Source: Methanosarcinaceae archaeon
Lineage (GTDB): Archaea > Halobacteriota > Methanosarcinia > Methanosarcinales > Methanosarcinaceae
Assembly (NCBI GenBank): GCA_030609665.1
Contig: JAUWBW010000060.1
Location: 1-9,436, forward strand
Reading direction: 5' to 3'
Length of the DNA: 9,436 nucleotides
The position numbers and the translations under genes were made by a program. Of this stretch, positions 1-5,670 are shown piece by piece (position 1 is the stretch's first letter; every line of letters starts with the position of its first letter). Below the pieces are notes generated by a model, which was not told where the DNA came from, did no database searches, and saw only the letters and a program-made list of their open reading frames with translations.

Positions 1-162
1 AGATGCTTTTCCTGAATTCACAGGTCCATGGAATACAAGATGCGGAAGGTTGTTTGACTGGACAAGTTGGCGGATGGTAGTGACTGACTGTTCATTTCCT
101 ATCACATCATCAAGGGTATGTGGACGGTATTTTACAGTCCATAAGTCTTTTTTCGTCTTCAT
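1..162 (-). CDS. rfcS: Replication factor C small-subunit-like clamp loader ATPase, N-terminal 54 aa (cut by window edge)
   Basis: Seen: on the minus strand an ATG at 162-160 opens a frame that stays open to base 1. It begins MKTKKDLWTVKYRP, followed by TLDDVIGNE at residues 16-24 and NLPHLVFHGP at 38-47, the characteristic start of archaeal RFC small subunits, which load the PCNA sliding clamp on DNA. The start is supported by a GGAAGGTG ribosome-binding sequence about 8 nt upstream. Oddity: the P-loop reads GPVNSGKAS (residues 46-54), where the family usually has GPPGTGKT-like sequence. The residue after the lysine is alanine rather than Thr/Ser, although a serine follows. Known: some Methanosarcinales and haloarchaea have more than one RFC small subunit. 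Inference: this is the divergent paralogue, possibly with weak ATPase activity. It lies 81 nt downstream of secD on the same strand, with its own AT-rich promoter candidate. Confidence 0.8.
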   Translation of the reverse strand, partial: MKTKKDLWTVKYRPHTLDDVIGNEQSVTTIRQLVQSNNLPHLVFHGPVNSGKAS

Positions 163-206
163 CTTATTGCACCTTCCATACATCTTAGTACCTTGTCTGC
201 CATTGC

Positions 207-234
207 AAATTTAAAATTTAAAGTTTAAATTTAA
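207..234 (-). promoter_or_regulatory. AT-only tract with inverted repeat; probable TATA region for the RFC gene
   Basis: Twenty-eight bases, all A/T except one G. The 9-nt arms 207-215 (AAATTTAAA) and 224-232 (TTTAAATTT) are perfectly complementary around an 8-nt loop. On the minus strand a TATA-like TTTAAATTT near 212 would place a transcription start near 186, leaving a short leader that carries the GGAAGGTG site before the RFC ATG. It could equally act in 3' end formation for secD, which stops at 244. Which role applies cannot be told from sequence. Confidence 0.4.
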
Positions 235-243
235 CGGTGTCGA

Positions 244-1947
244 TCATTCCGAATCCTGCAGTACTTTTTTTATCACTATACCATACACAGGTCTTGCAAT
301 GAGGACACCTATCATCACACCGACAATTGTTATGATCGCGAACCATTTTAGAGCTCCGAATCCCATCACAACAAGAGGTGACATTGCAATCGTGGTCGTT
401 GTCGCAGCAGCAAAGATAATTCCGAACGCTTTTGTTATCCTTTCAAGATATACTTTTGTGGACGGTAGTTTTCCTTCATAGAGCACCTCATCCGTGATGA
501 TCACAAGATGATCAATACCGGTCCCGATGACTGCTATGATACCTGCGATGCTTGGAAGATCAAGTTGCCAGCCTACGGCACCCGCAAATCCGAGGATCAT
601 GAAAACCTCACTGATGGAAGTGGCTATCATTGGTATCAATATCTCTTTTTGATGATACCTGCGGAACACCACAAAAGCAACTGCAAGCAGCGAGAGAAGT
701 CCTGCTATTACTGATTGGGTCTTAAATTGCTTACCCAGCGCTGCATCAACGTGCCCGGAACCTATAAGTTCCACATTGACAGGCAGCGCACCTGCACGAA
801 GATGGATCTGCAATTGTTCAGCCTGAACCTTGCTTTCCTCATCTCCGCCTGTCGAGGATTCCCATGCATATATGGGGAATTCTTTTATTCGTGCAGCCGC
901 AGATGAGCTAAGGGGAGCACTGTAAACCTCATTATCGTCAAGATACATGTTCAGCCAATGTGCTTCCGGATTGTCGGATGCACCTGTTTCTATCGCGATC
1001 CTCTGAAGTGCCAGTGCGCCCGTTTCAGTCAGCCTGAATGGTGTGTGCCACTGACCATCATGGAATCCCGGAACTCCCACACTTTCTATATCATCGCCAT
1101 ATAGAACATGTACAGTGTCATTACCCACAGTCTGGAGGCGTATCTCGAATTTGCCAGGTTTTTCCGCGATATCCTTTGCAGTCGCAAGATCGATACCCGC
1201 AAAATCAATGAGAATATAGTCCTCACCGACCGTCCGTACCGGTATGTCCTTCAGTCCAAGCGAATTCAGTTTGTCGCTCAGGATATTTTTTGTCATATCC
1301 CGTGTCTCTATTGTCACGCCTTCACGGTATTTCAAAGTCCCATCTGTGTTCTTTACAATTGAACCGCCGACACTTGCCATAAGGTCCTGTAGTTCCTGCT
1401 CGGATACTGCGGTCCTGATCTCGTATTGAATGCCGTCTGTATAAGCGATAGGTACTACCTCAGTGTTCAGTGAATTCGACAAAAATGCAACTATAAGCGA
1501 CTCTTTGGAGGAATACAATGTGACTTCTGTCCGGTCATCCTTGCGCTTGATCGTTGCCTGGCCAAGCCCGAGCAGGTCGATCTGTGATTGAGTAAAGTAA
1601 TCGTCTGTTATGAACGTGATATAGGTCTGTCCATTGCTAACTCCATCCGACGGAATGTTGACATCCGTGACTTCTATCGATGTCCCGATCGTGGATTCCA
1701 CCATTTGTTTCACGATCGCCCCGGGGTCTGCATCGACCTGTGCAACAGCACCCTGAAGTTTGATCTGGAGCCATGAGCCTCCCTCAAGGTCGAGACCGTA
1801 GTTGAGGTTTGTAGTGAAACCTTCATCTGGAACATACCAGGGATGGATTGCGACCAGTGATGCGATAAGTGCGATTATGAATATTCGAACACGTATGTCT
1901 TTGAAAATGCTTTGATTTTCTTTATTCTTTTCATCGTCACCTCTCAT
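244..1947 (-). CDS. secD: SecD, protein-export membrane protein (Sec translocon accessory subunit)
   Basis: A 567-aa RND-superfamily subunit that works with SecF and SecYEG to assist translocation or release of exported proteins, presumably using the ion gradient; archaea lack SecA. Seen: a charged N-terminus, TM1 at about residues 21-36, then the signature GLDLEGG (51-57) opening a large extracytoplasmic domain to about residue 400. Five hydrophobic segments follow between about 410 and 555. TM4 carries IGTGIDHLVIITDE with Asp479, the counterpart of the conserved TM4 aspartate of SecD. The stretch AAATTTTIAMSPL near 514-526 is also typical of the family. The ATG at 1947 overlaps the secF stop (ATGA, 4 nt) and has a GGAGG site about 8 nt upstream inside secF, so translation is probably coupled. 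Length and topology (6 TM) fit archaeal SecD. Confidence 0.95.
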   Translation of the reverse strand: MRGDDEKNKENQSIFKDIRVRIFIIALIASLVAIHPWYVPDEGFTTNLNYGLDLEGGSWLQIKLQGAVAQVDADPGAIVKQMVESTIGTSIEVTDVNIPSDGVSNGQTYITFITDDYFTQSQIDLLGLGQATIKRKDDRTEVTLYSSKESLIVAFLSNSLNTEVVPIAYTDGIQYEIRTAVSEQELQDLMASVGGSIVKNTDGTLKYREGVTIETRDMTKNILSDKLNSLGLKDIPVRTVGEDYILIDFAGIDLATAKDIAEKPGKFEIRLQTVGNDTVHVLYGDDIESVGVPGFHDGQWHTPFRLTETGALALQRIAIETGASDNPEAHWLNMYLDDNEVYSAPLSSSAAARIKEFPIYAWESSTGGDEESKVQAEQLQIHLRAGALPVNVELIGSGHVDAALGKQFKTQSVIAGLLSLLAVAFVVFRRYHQKEILIPMIATSISEVFMILGFAGAVGWQLDLPSIAGIIAVIGTGIDHLVIITDEVLYEGKLPSTKVYLERITKAFGIIFAAATTTTIAMSPLVVMGFGALKWFAIITIVGVMIGVLIARPVYGIVIKKVLQDSE

Positions 1948-2846
1948 GCCCGTCGCCTCCCTGGGGACAATCCCTCAACATGCCAGCGAAGGATTGCCGT
2001 GTTTAGCAACCATGTATTCATGATATCCGCTGCAAGACCAAAGATCAGGACAATGGAGATGTCTGAGAGCAGGGATATCTGGGGAAGTGATGAAAAAATG
2101 AGATACGAATAAGTGGATACAAGATACATCACAACAAGTGCTGCGAGTGTGGTCGTTGTCATTGTGATACCTGTGTGCATTGCCCGTGATATCTTTTCCT
2201 CGACCGTGCCGCGTCGTTTGAGTACGCGTGTCGTGAGCAGGATGTCACTGTCAACTGAATAACCGATAAGCATCAGGAGTGCGGCAACCGTTCCAAGCGA
2301 GAGTTCGATCTCTGCAAGATTCATGAATGCGGCTGCAATCGTTATGTCAGATAGTGCAGAAAGTACGACTGCAATGGATGGCACAGCAGTCCGAAATATC
2401 AGGAACACAACTGCTGCCATTCCCAAAAACGATATTACTATGGCTTTTACTGCCTGTAGCTGGAGCGCACTACCGTATACTGCACCGATCTGTTTTATCT
2501 CTACATCGGAATAAGCGGATGTAATGTCATCTTCAAGTGCTCGCTGCACTTTATTGTCCATTGGACCAAACTGCATGACTACTCTCTCGCCTGCCGACCT
2601 GGCATCGACAATTGGATATTCGGAATATTTGGTTTCAATGGAAAGCGCGGATTCACTTGTTGTGACCGCGATCATGGTACCGCCTTCGAATTCCATTCCA
2701 AGTTTGACCGGCGCGCCTGTGCTTGCAAACATCAGTGCCAGTGTCAATATCGATAACATAAAAACCACAATTGGAATTGTTACCAATTGACGGTTGTTGT
2801 GTTCTTTTACAAATGAATCCAATGATTCCGTTAGACTGAATGACAT
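1944..2846 (-). CDS. secF: SecF, protein-export membrane protein
   Basis: A 300-aa partner of SecD, first gene of the secF-secD operon. Seen: TM1 at about residues 21-41, the signature LGMEFEGGT at 49-57, and an extracytoplasmic domain to about residue 130. Five hydrophobic segments follow, including LMLIGYSVDSDILLTTRVLKR (about 191-211) with Asp199 and Asp201, matching the conserved SecF TM4 motif (GYS-x-x-D region). The positively charged tail ends GRRRA. The ATG at 2846 has a GGAG sequence about 10 nt upstream. The gene reads divergently from the dCMP deaminase gene across a spacer of about 130 nt that contains a perfect 6-bp dyad (2874-2892) placed where secF transcription should start. 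No truncation is visible. Confidence 0.95.
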   Translation of the reverse strand: MSFSLTESLDSFVKEHNNRQLVTIPIVVFMLSILTLALMFASTGAPVKLGMEFEGGTMIAVTTSESALSIETKYSEYPIVDARSAGERVVMQFGPMDNKVQRALEDDITSAYSDVEIKQIGAVYGSALQLQAVKAIVISFLGMAAVVFLIFRTAVPSIAVVLSALSDITIAAAFMNLAEIELSLGTVAALLMLIGYSVDSDILLTTRVLKRRGTVEEKISRAMHTGITMTTTTLAALVVMYLVSTYSYLIFSSLPQISLLSDISIVLIFGLAADIMNTWLLNTAILRWHVEGLSPGRRRA

Positions 2847-2873
2847 ATTTTCTATGCTCCAAATTGAACTTGT

Positions 2874-2892
2874 GGGTCATATTATCTGACCC
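2874..2892. promoter_or_regulatory. Perfect dyad GGGTCA-N7-TGACCC in the secF promoter region
   Basis: Arms GGGTCA (2874-2879) and TGACCC (2887-2892) flank the AT-only-plus-C spacer TATTATC. The dyad lies 28-46 nt before the secF ATG. If the ATTTAA sequence near 2903 (minus strand) is the secF TATA element, transcription would start near 2876, inside the dyad. It may be an operator or a 5'-leader hairpin. The binding factor is unknown. Confidence 0.45.
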
Positions 2893-2942
2893 TTTGTGAA
2901 TTAAATGAAATGACCTCTATGTACCGTTATGCACATACAATA

Positions 2943-2954
2943 CACATATATATA
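2943..2954 (+). promoter_or_regulatory. TATA box of the dCMP deaminase gene (probable leaderless transcript)
   Basis: CACATATATATA; the TATATATA core 2947-2954 is centred about 27 nt before the ATG at 2978. That is the archaeal TATA-to-start distance, so transcription probably begins at or next to the start codon. No ribosome-binding sequence is visible before either the ATG or the upstream TTG (2969), which fits a leaderless mRNA and favours the ATG. Confidence 0.6.
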
Positions 2955-2977
2955 CCACTTACTGTTTATTGGATTTA

Positions 2978-3466
2978 ATGACAGACCGACAGTTAGATAG
3001 ACCATCTATAGACGATTATTTTCTAGAGATTGCATCCGTTGTTGCAAAACGTGCCACATGCCTGCGAAATACAGTAGGGGCTGTGCTTGTTAGGGACAAG
3101 CGTATACTGTCCACAGGATATAACGGTGCGCCCCGAAATCTTGAACATTGTCTTGATATCGGCTGCATACGTGAACAGGAAAACATCGCATCCGGCACCC
3201 ATCATGAGAAATGCAGAGCCGTGCATGCGGAACAGAACGCGATCATACAGGCTGCACTTCACGGAGTGGGCACGGAAGGCGCAACACTTTACTGCACACA
3301 CCAACCCTGCATCCTGTGCACAAAGATGATAATAAACGCACATATCGAGAGAGTGGTATATACTACATCATACCCCGATGAAGATTCCATCAAATTCTTC
3401 AAAGAGGCGGGTGTGGAAGTTGTCAATATTCCCAAAAAGGTGCAACCACAGAAGACACAAGTATAG
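2978..3466 (+). CDS. Zinc-dependent deoxycytidylate (dCMP) deaminase family protein
   Basis: A 162-aa cytosolic enzyme expected to convert dCMP to dUMP for thymidylate synthesis. Seen: the family's GYNGAPRN (residues 47-54) and the catalytic zinc site HAEQNAI, with ligand His83 and proton-shuttling Glu85, paired with PCILC (Cys111 and Cys114 as zinc ligands) in the sequence CTHQPCILCTKM. Additional cysteines and histidines at 58, 63, 75, 76 and 79 lie between the conserved blocks; some dCMP deaminases bind a second metal there, but that is only a possibility here. The length matches the family. Start: ATG 2978 is chosen over the in-frame TTG 2969 because it lies about 27 nt from a clear TATA box. 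The gene stands alone, divergent from secF and convergent with cofE. A cytidine deaminase-like activity on another substrate cannot be excluded. Confidence 0.88.
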   Translation: MTDRQLDRPSIDDYFLEIASVVAKRATCLRNTVGAVLVRDKRILSTGYNGAPRNLEHCLDIGCIREQENIASGTHHEKCRAVHAEQNAIIQAALHGVGTEGATLYCTHQPCILCTKMIINAHIERVVYTTSYPDEDSIKFFKEAGVEVVNIPKKVQPQKTQV

Positions 3467-3527
3467 GCATAACCGGCACAACTGGCACCACGTATTGCAT
3501 ACATATTTTTGAAGCCGAGCCATCAAC

Positions 3528-3548
3528 CCGCCGCAGGCGGCATATTCC
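3528..3548 (-). repeat. Extragenic GC-rich palindrome, copy 1 (minus orientation)
   Basis: The dyad CCGCC-GCA-GGCGG occupies 3528-3540. Read on the minus strand, the 21-nt unit 3548-3528 matches copy 2 (3693-3713, plus strand) at 18 of 21 positions. The shared unit has the form GGAA-NN-TGCCGCCT-R-CGGCGG. It lies outside any gene and is much more GC-rich than its surroundings. Confidence 0.6.
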
Positions 3549-3692
3549 AACCATCATCAATAATTTACAAATTTTTATCGTTGATGAGTTTTCATTTTTT
3601 TAAATCTTTTGCACTACTTGAAAATGTTATTTGAATGTGATTGCTATCAAATATTAGGTCCTTAACTATATTTTTGAATCTTAGTGGTCATG

Positions 3693-3727
3693 GAACGTGC
3701 CGCCTACGGCGGTTTTGACGTTTTTTT
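3693..3727 (+). repeat. Extragenic GC-rich palindrome, copy 2, followed by T-runs (terminator-like)
   Basis: The dyad CCGCC-TAC-GGCGG (3701-3713) is preceded by GGAA-CG-TG and followed by TTTT and then TTTTTTT (to 3727). On the plus strand this is a 5-bp GC stem with downstream U-tracts, so it could stop transcription entering cofE antisense. It is also the second, oppositely oriented copy of the unit at 3528-3548. Confidence 0.55.
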
Positions 3728-3743
3728 GATTCAACTCGAACAA

Positions 3744-4514
3744 TCACAAACTACGCAATCCTTTTCTGATTACATCCATGTCATCAGGACGATACGTTTC
3801 CTTTATCGTAACATCAGAATCCACATACATCTCAAGCCCTCTTATTACCACAATCGGATTGCCGCCGTCTCCTTCTCCCATCAGCAGATTTGCAGTGCCT
3901 GCTATCTCATCGGCAACTCCTTCTTCGGTTACCTCAAGCACCTTGCCAAAGAGGTCCTTTTCCCCGCACCAGTTCTTTATCGGTGCGATATTGGACAGAC
4001 CAACAGCCACGCCAGTCTGCCCAATTTTAAAGGAGCGTCCGTTGGTATCCGTGATTATCACGCTGACACGTTTTGAAGTGAGTTTGCGTATCCCGTATGC
4101 GATTATTTTTGCGCTTGCATCAGGGTCTGTGGGTAACTCCAGAAGTACACCGTCTTCAACATTCGAATCATCGATCCCTGCTTTTATGCATACGTGCCCG
4201 TTGAGTGTCTCGACAAGCAGTATTGGCGACTCGACCAGACATTCCCGACTTCTGTCAAGAACAGCCTGAATAAAACGCGGGTCTTCACCATTCTTGCGCG
4301 CGATATCCAATGCGCGCTGCGAGGGAATTATATCATCAAGCGTGAAAGTCCGACCTTCGGATTTGGACACGATCGTTGATGCGATCACAACGATGTCGTT
4401 ATCCTGTATTTCCGTGTTTTCGCAGATCATTGCTGCAAGGTCGTCCCCTTTTTTGATAAGCGGGATATTGTCAACGGTGAATGCTTCAAGTCTCAATGTC
4501 TGTGCCTGTGCCAA
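3744..4514 (-). CDS. cofE: Coenzyme F420-0:L-glutamate ligase
   Basis: A 256-aa GTP-dependent ligase that adds L-glutamates to F420-0 to make the polyglutamate tail of coenzyme F420, the deazaflavin hydride carrier of methanogens. Seen: the family blocks GIDDSNVEDG (113-122) and LPTDPDASA (127-135), then ITDTNGR (154-160) and GQTGVAVG (165-172). Asp115, Asn118, Asp156 and Thr157 align, with a constant offset of 6, to the Asp109/Asn112/Asp150/Thr151 metal- and GTP-binding residues that I recall for the Archaeoglobus enzyme. Length is as expected for the stand-alone archaeal form. Start: TTG at 4514-4512 (MAQAQTLRLEAF), with GAGG ending 7 nt upstream; no in-frame ATG is near. A TATA-like TATATAGATA (4559-4569, minus) gives a leader of about 25-30 nt. 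The gene is monocistronic here. Confidence 0.93.
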   Translation of the reverse strand: MAQAQTLRLEAFTVDNIPLIKKGDDLAAMICENTEIQDNDIVVIASTIVSKSEGRTFTLDDIIPSQRALDIARKNGEDPRFIQAVLDRSRECLVESPILLVETLNGHVCIKAGIDDSNVEDGVLLELPTDPDASAKIIAYGIRKLTSKRVSVIITDTNGRSFKIGQTGVAVGLSNIAPIKNWCGEKDLFGKVLEVTEEGVADEIAGTANLLMGEGDGGNPIVVIRGLEMYVDSDVTIKETYRPDDMDVIRKGLRSL

Positions 4515-4558
4515 TAGTATTCCTCGATGCGTGAAATGGCGTTTAGGATAAATAAGAT

Positions 4559-4570
4559 TATCTATATACT
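4559..4570 (-). promoter_or_regulatory. TATA element of cofE
   Basis: On the minus strand GTATATAGATAA is centred about 50 nt before the cofE TTG. It predicts a start site near 4540 and a short leader containing the GAGG ribosome-binding sequence. It lies just upstream of the divergently read C/D box sRNA, so the two promoters are interleaved. Confidence 0.5.
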
Positions 4571-4577
4571 ACATTTC

Positions 4578-4641
4578 GCGGCGATGATGATAGTTACCCC
4601 GACTGAGCAAAAGATGACGATAGCATTTTTCCTGATGCCGC
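4578..4641 (+). ncRNA. C/D box guide sRNA (2'-O-methylation guide)
   Basis: All elements of an archaeal C/D sRNA are present, in order and spacing. These are the 5' terminal stem GCGGCG (4578-4583), box C ATGATGA (4584-4590), a 12-nt guide TAGTTACCCCGA (4591-4602), box D' CTGA (4603-4606) and a 7-nt spacer. Then come box C' ATGACGA (4614-4620, one change from RTGATGA), an 11-nt guide TAGCATTTTTC (4621-4631), box D CTGA (4632-4635) and the 3' stem TGCCGC (4636-4641). The stem pairs over 5 Watson-Crick pairs plus one G-U, closing the K-turn. A plus-strand TATA-like ATAAATAA (4548-4555) sits about 26 nt upstream. Such RNAs assemble with L7Ae, Nop5 and fibrillarin. The first guide contains TAGTTAC, complementary to the GUAACUA segment of domain IV of 23S rRNA, so that helix 68-69 region is a likely target. 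The second target is not recognised. Confidence 0.85.
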
Positions 4642-4751
4642 ACTAATTACCCATTAATGCACAGTATGCCAAAATTTACAAAAAATTACGAGAAAAATCT
4701 CCCTCCGGTCGATTTAACTCGAACTATATAATTCTATAAAATATATACTAC

Positions 4752-4758
4752 AAAAAAA
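4752..4758 (-). terminator. Oligo-T terminator after the hsp20-desulforedoxin operon
   Basis: A run of seven T on the minus strand begins 24 nt after the desulforedoxin stop codon. Archaeal RNA polymerase commonly terminates at such runs without a hairpin, and no strong stem precedes it. Confidence 0.5.
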
Positions 4759-4782
4759 GAATTGAACGAAAGATAGATGACT

Positions 4783-4926
4783 CTATCCTTCGACCCACGG
4801 ACGATCTTCTTCGACCGCCATTTTCATTGGTTTCTTGCAGCAATGAAGTGTGCCAGTGCCCTCATTTTCAACAAAAACTTCGGTACCGCACATCCCACAT
4901 ACATACGTTTTTCCAAGTTCGTTCAT
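4783..4926 (-). CDS. Desulforedoxin-like small rubredoxin-type iron protein, 47 aa
   Basis: Seen: MNELGKTYVCGMCGTE, then VFVENEGTGTLHCCKKPM, ending RPWVEG. Cys10, Cys13, Cys29 and Cys30 reproduce the C-x2-C-x15-C-C arrangement of desulforedoxin and of the N-terminal domain of desulfoferrodoxin/superoxide reductase. In those proteins the four cysteines bind one iron in a tetrahedral FeS4 centre; the GTLxCC-x-x-PM block is also typical. No superoxide reductase domain follows, so this is the free-standing domain, expected to be a small electron carrier or redox protein that forms dimers. The ATG (4926) lies 4 nt after the hsp20 stop, which implies one transcript and coupled translation. The linkage to a heat-shock chaperone suggests a stress role (inference). 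It falls below usual gene-calling length and is easily missed. Confidence 0.85.
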   Translation of the reverse strand: MNELGKTYVCGMCGTEVFVENEGTGTLHCCKKPMKMAVEEDRPWVEG

Positions 4927-4930
4927 TTGA

Positions 4931-5392
4931 TTACTCGATCATTATCTTATGACCTTCTTCAATAGGCGATTTGGGAAGCGTGAGCGTCAGGACACCATCC
5001 TCAAGTTTTGCCTTTGCGCCTTCTTCCGTGACGAACGAAGGAAGTGTAATGGCACGATGGAAACTTTTATACATGCGCTCATGCCGCACATAACCTTCCT
5101 CTTCGACATCGGATTCCTTGCCACATTTTGCGTTTATCTCAAGGATATCATCCCTGACGCTGATATCGACATCCTTCTTGTCAACGCCCGGCACGTCAGT
5201 TGTGACAATTATCTTATCATCTTCTTCCTTTACGTCCATAAGAGGCGCCATTGTCTTTTCACCTAACCACTCCTCTCTGGGTGCGAAATGTTCAAACAAC
5301 TGGTTCAAGCGCTCCTGTGTTCGACTGATCTCTTCAAGTGGGTCCCATCGCGAAACAGCAGATGGACTCCTGCGTGTTAATCCAAATCTCAT
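4931..5392 (-). CDS. hsp20: Small heat-shock protein, Hsp20/alpha-crystallin family
   Basis: A 153-aa ATP-independent holdase chaperone of the cytoplasm that binds unfolding proteins and forms oligomers. Seen: an N-terminal arm (about 1-46) with the amphipathic DPLEEISRTQERLNQLFEHF at 17-36, then an alpha-crystallin domain at about 47-142. The domain includes TTDVPGVDKKDVDISV (64-79) and the conserved LEDGVLTLTLPK (130-141). The short C-terminal tail carries the I-x-I motif (Ile150-Met-Ile152) used for oligomer contacts. The ATG at 5392 is preceded by AGGAGTGG. TATA-like sequences on the minus strand at 5440-5446 and 5422-5429 are alternatives; the first leaves room for the ribosome-binding site in the leader. 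It is the first gene of a two-gene operon with the desulforedoxin gene, and a 41-nt piece of it is repeated upstream (5560-5600). Confidence 0.93.
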   Translation of the reverse strand: MRFGLTRRSPSAVSRWDPLEEISRTQERLNQLFEHFAPREEWLGEKTMAPLMDVKEEDDKIIVTTDVPGVDKKDVDISVRDDILEINAKCGKESDVEEEGYVRHERMYKSFHRAITLPSFVTEEGAKAKLEDGVLTLTLPKSPIEEGHKIMIE

Positions 5393-5439
5393 TTACAACC
5401 ACTCCTGATTATTTAACATGGATATATTTGTGGAGGATG

Positions 5440-5446
5440 TATATAT
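5440..5446 (-). promoter_or_regulatory. Probable TATA element of hsp20
   Basis: ATATATA on the minus strand, about 50 nt before the hsp20 ATG. It predicts a start near 5417 and a leader of about 25 nt containing AGGAGTGG. A second ATATAT at 5422-5427 would start the RNA only about 6 nt before the ATG, so the first is preferred. Confidence 0.45.
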
Positions 5447-5549
5447 GAGTAATGAGAGAGTTTGCCCCCATCAATTCAAGTCAATAAGCATTTGCACAAG
5501 ATCCGGCGCATACACAGTACCAAACGATCCCTGTTTTGCAGATTCCTCA

Positions 5550-5640
5550 TCAAATGCCAATCTCGACATCCTTCTTGTCAACACCGGGCACATCAGTTGT
5601 AATGGTGGTATCGTCATTTGTTCTGACATACGAATGGCTT
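5550..5640 (-). pseudogene. Relic fragment of a second hsp20 gene
   Basis: The minus strand encodes NDDTTITTDVPGVDKKDVEI and then stops (TGA TGA). This matches the beta-strand 2-3 region of the intact Hsp20 downstream (EEDDKIIVTTDVPGVDKKDVDIS) with one codon missing. At the DNA level, 5560-5600 and 5163-5203 agree at 37 of 41 bases in the same orientation. Nothing recognisable as the N-terminal arm or the C-terminal half of an alpha-crystallin domain flanks it. It therefore looks like debris of a tandem duplication or a partial gene conversion, not a working gene. The plus-strand membrane-protein frame begins just beyond it. Confidence 0.7.
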
Positions 5641-5670
5641 GGCAGATTTAAGTACAGCCCTGCAAATTCG

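Larger units (their letters stand above)
3467..3743. other. Convergent intergenic region between dCMP deaminase and cofE genes
   Basis: 277 bases without a convincing coding frame. It holds T-runs on the plus strand (3506-3510; a seven-T run near 3595) that could end dCMP deaminase transcription, two GC-rich palindromes listed separately, and about 140 nt of AT-rich sequence between them. Nothing else recognisable is seen. Confidence 0.6.

Noticed and set aside
2653..2880. Minus-strand 75-codon frame overlapping the start of secF
   Set aside because: It is an out-of-frame shadow of secF; the SecF frame has clear TM and motif structure over the same bases.
2969..2977. TTG start nine bases upstream for the dCMP deaminase
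   Set aside because: There is no ribosome-binding sequence, and the ATG at 2978 fits the TATA spacing for a leaderless start better.
3550..3600. TGATGA-like sequences that could be box C of another sRNA
   Set aside because: No CTGA box at guide distance and no closing stem were found on either strand.
5471..5569. Minus-strand 32-codon frame starting MSRLAFDEESAKQG
   Set aside because: It starts inside the hsp20 relic in another frame and does not resemble the missing Hsp20 C-terminus. It is too short to support, although it could be a further fragment of decayed sequence.
5418..5651. Plus-strand 77-codon frame starting MDIFVEDVYMSNERV
   Set aside because: It runs antisense to the hsp20 relic and the hsp20 promoter, has no domain-like sequence, and its end is explained by the antisense of conserved Hsp20 codons.
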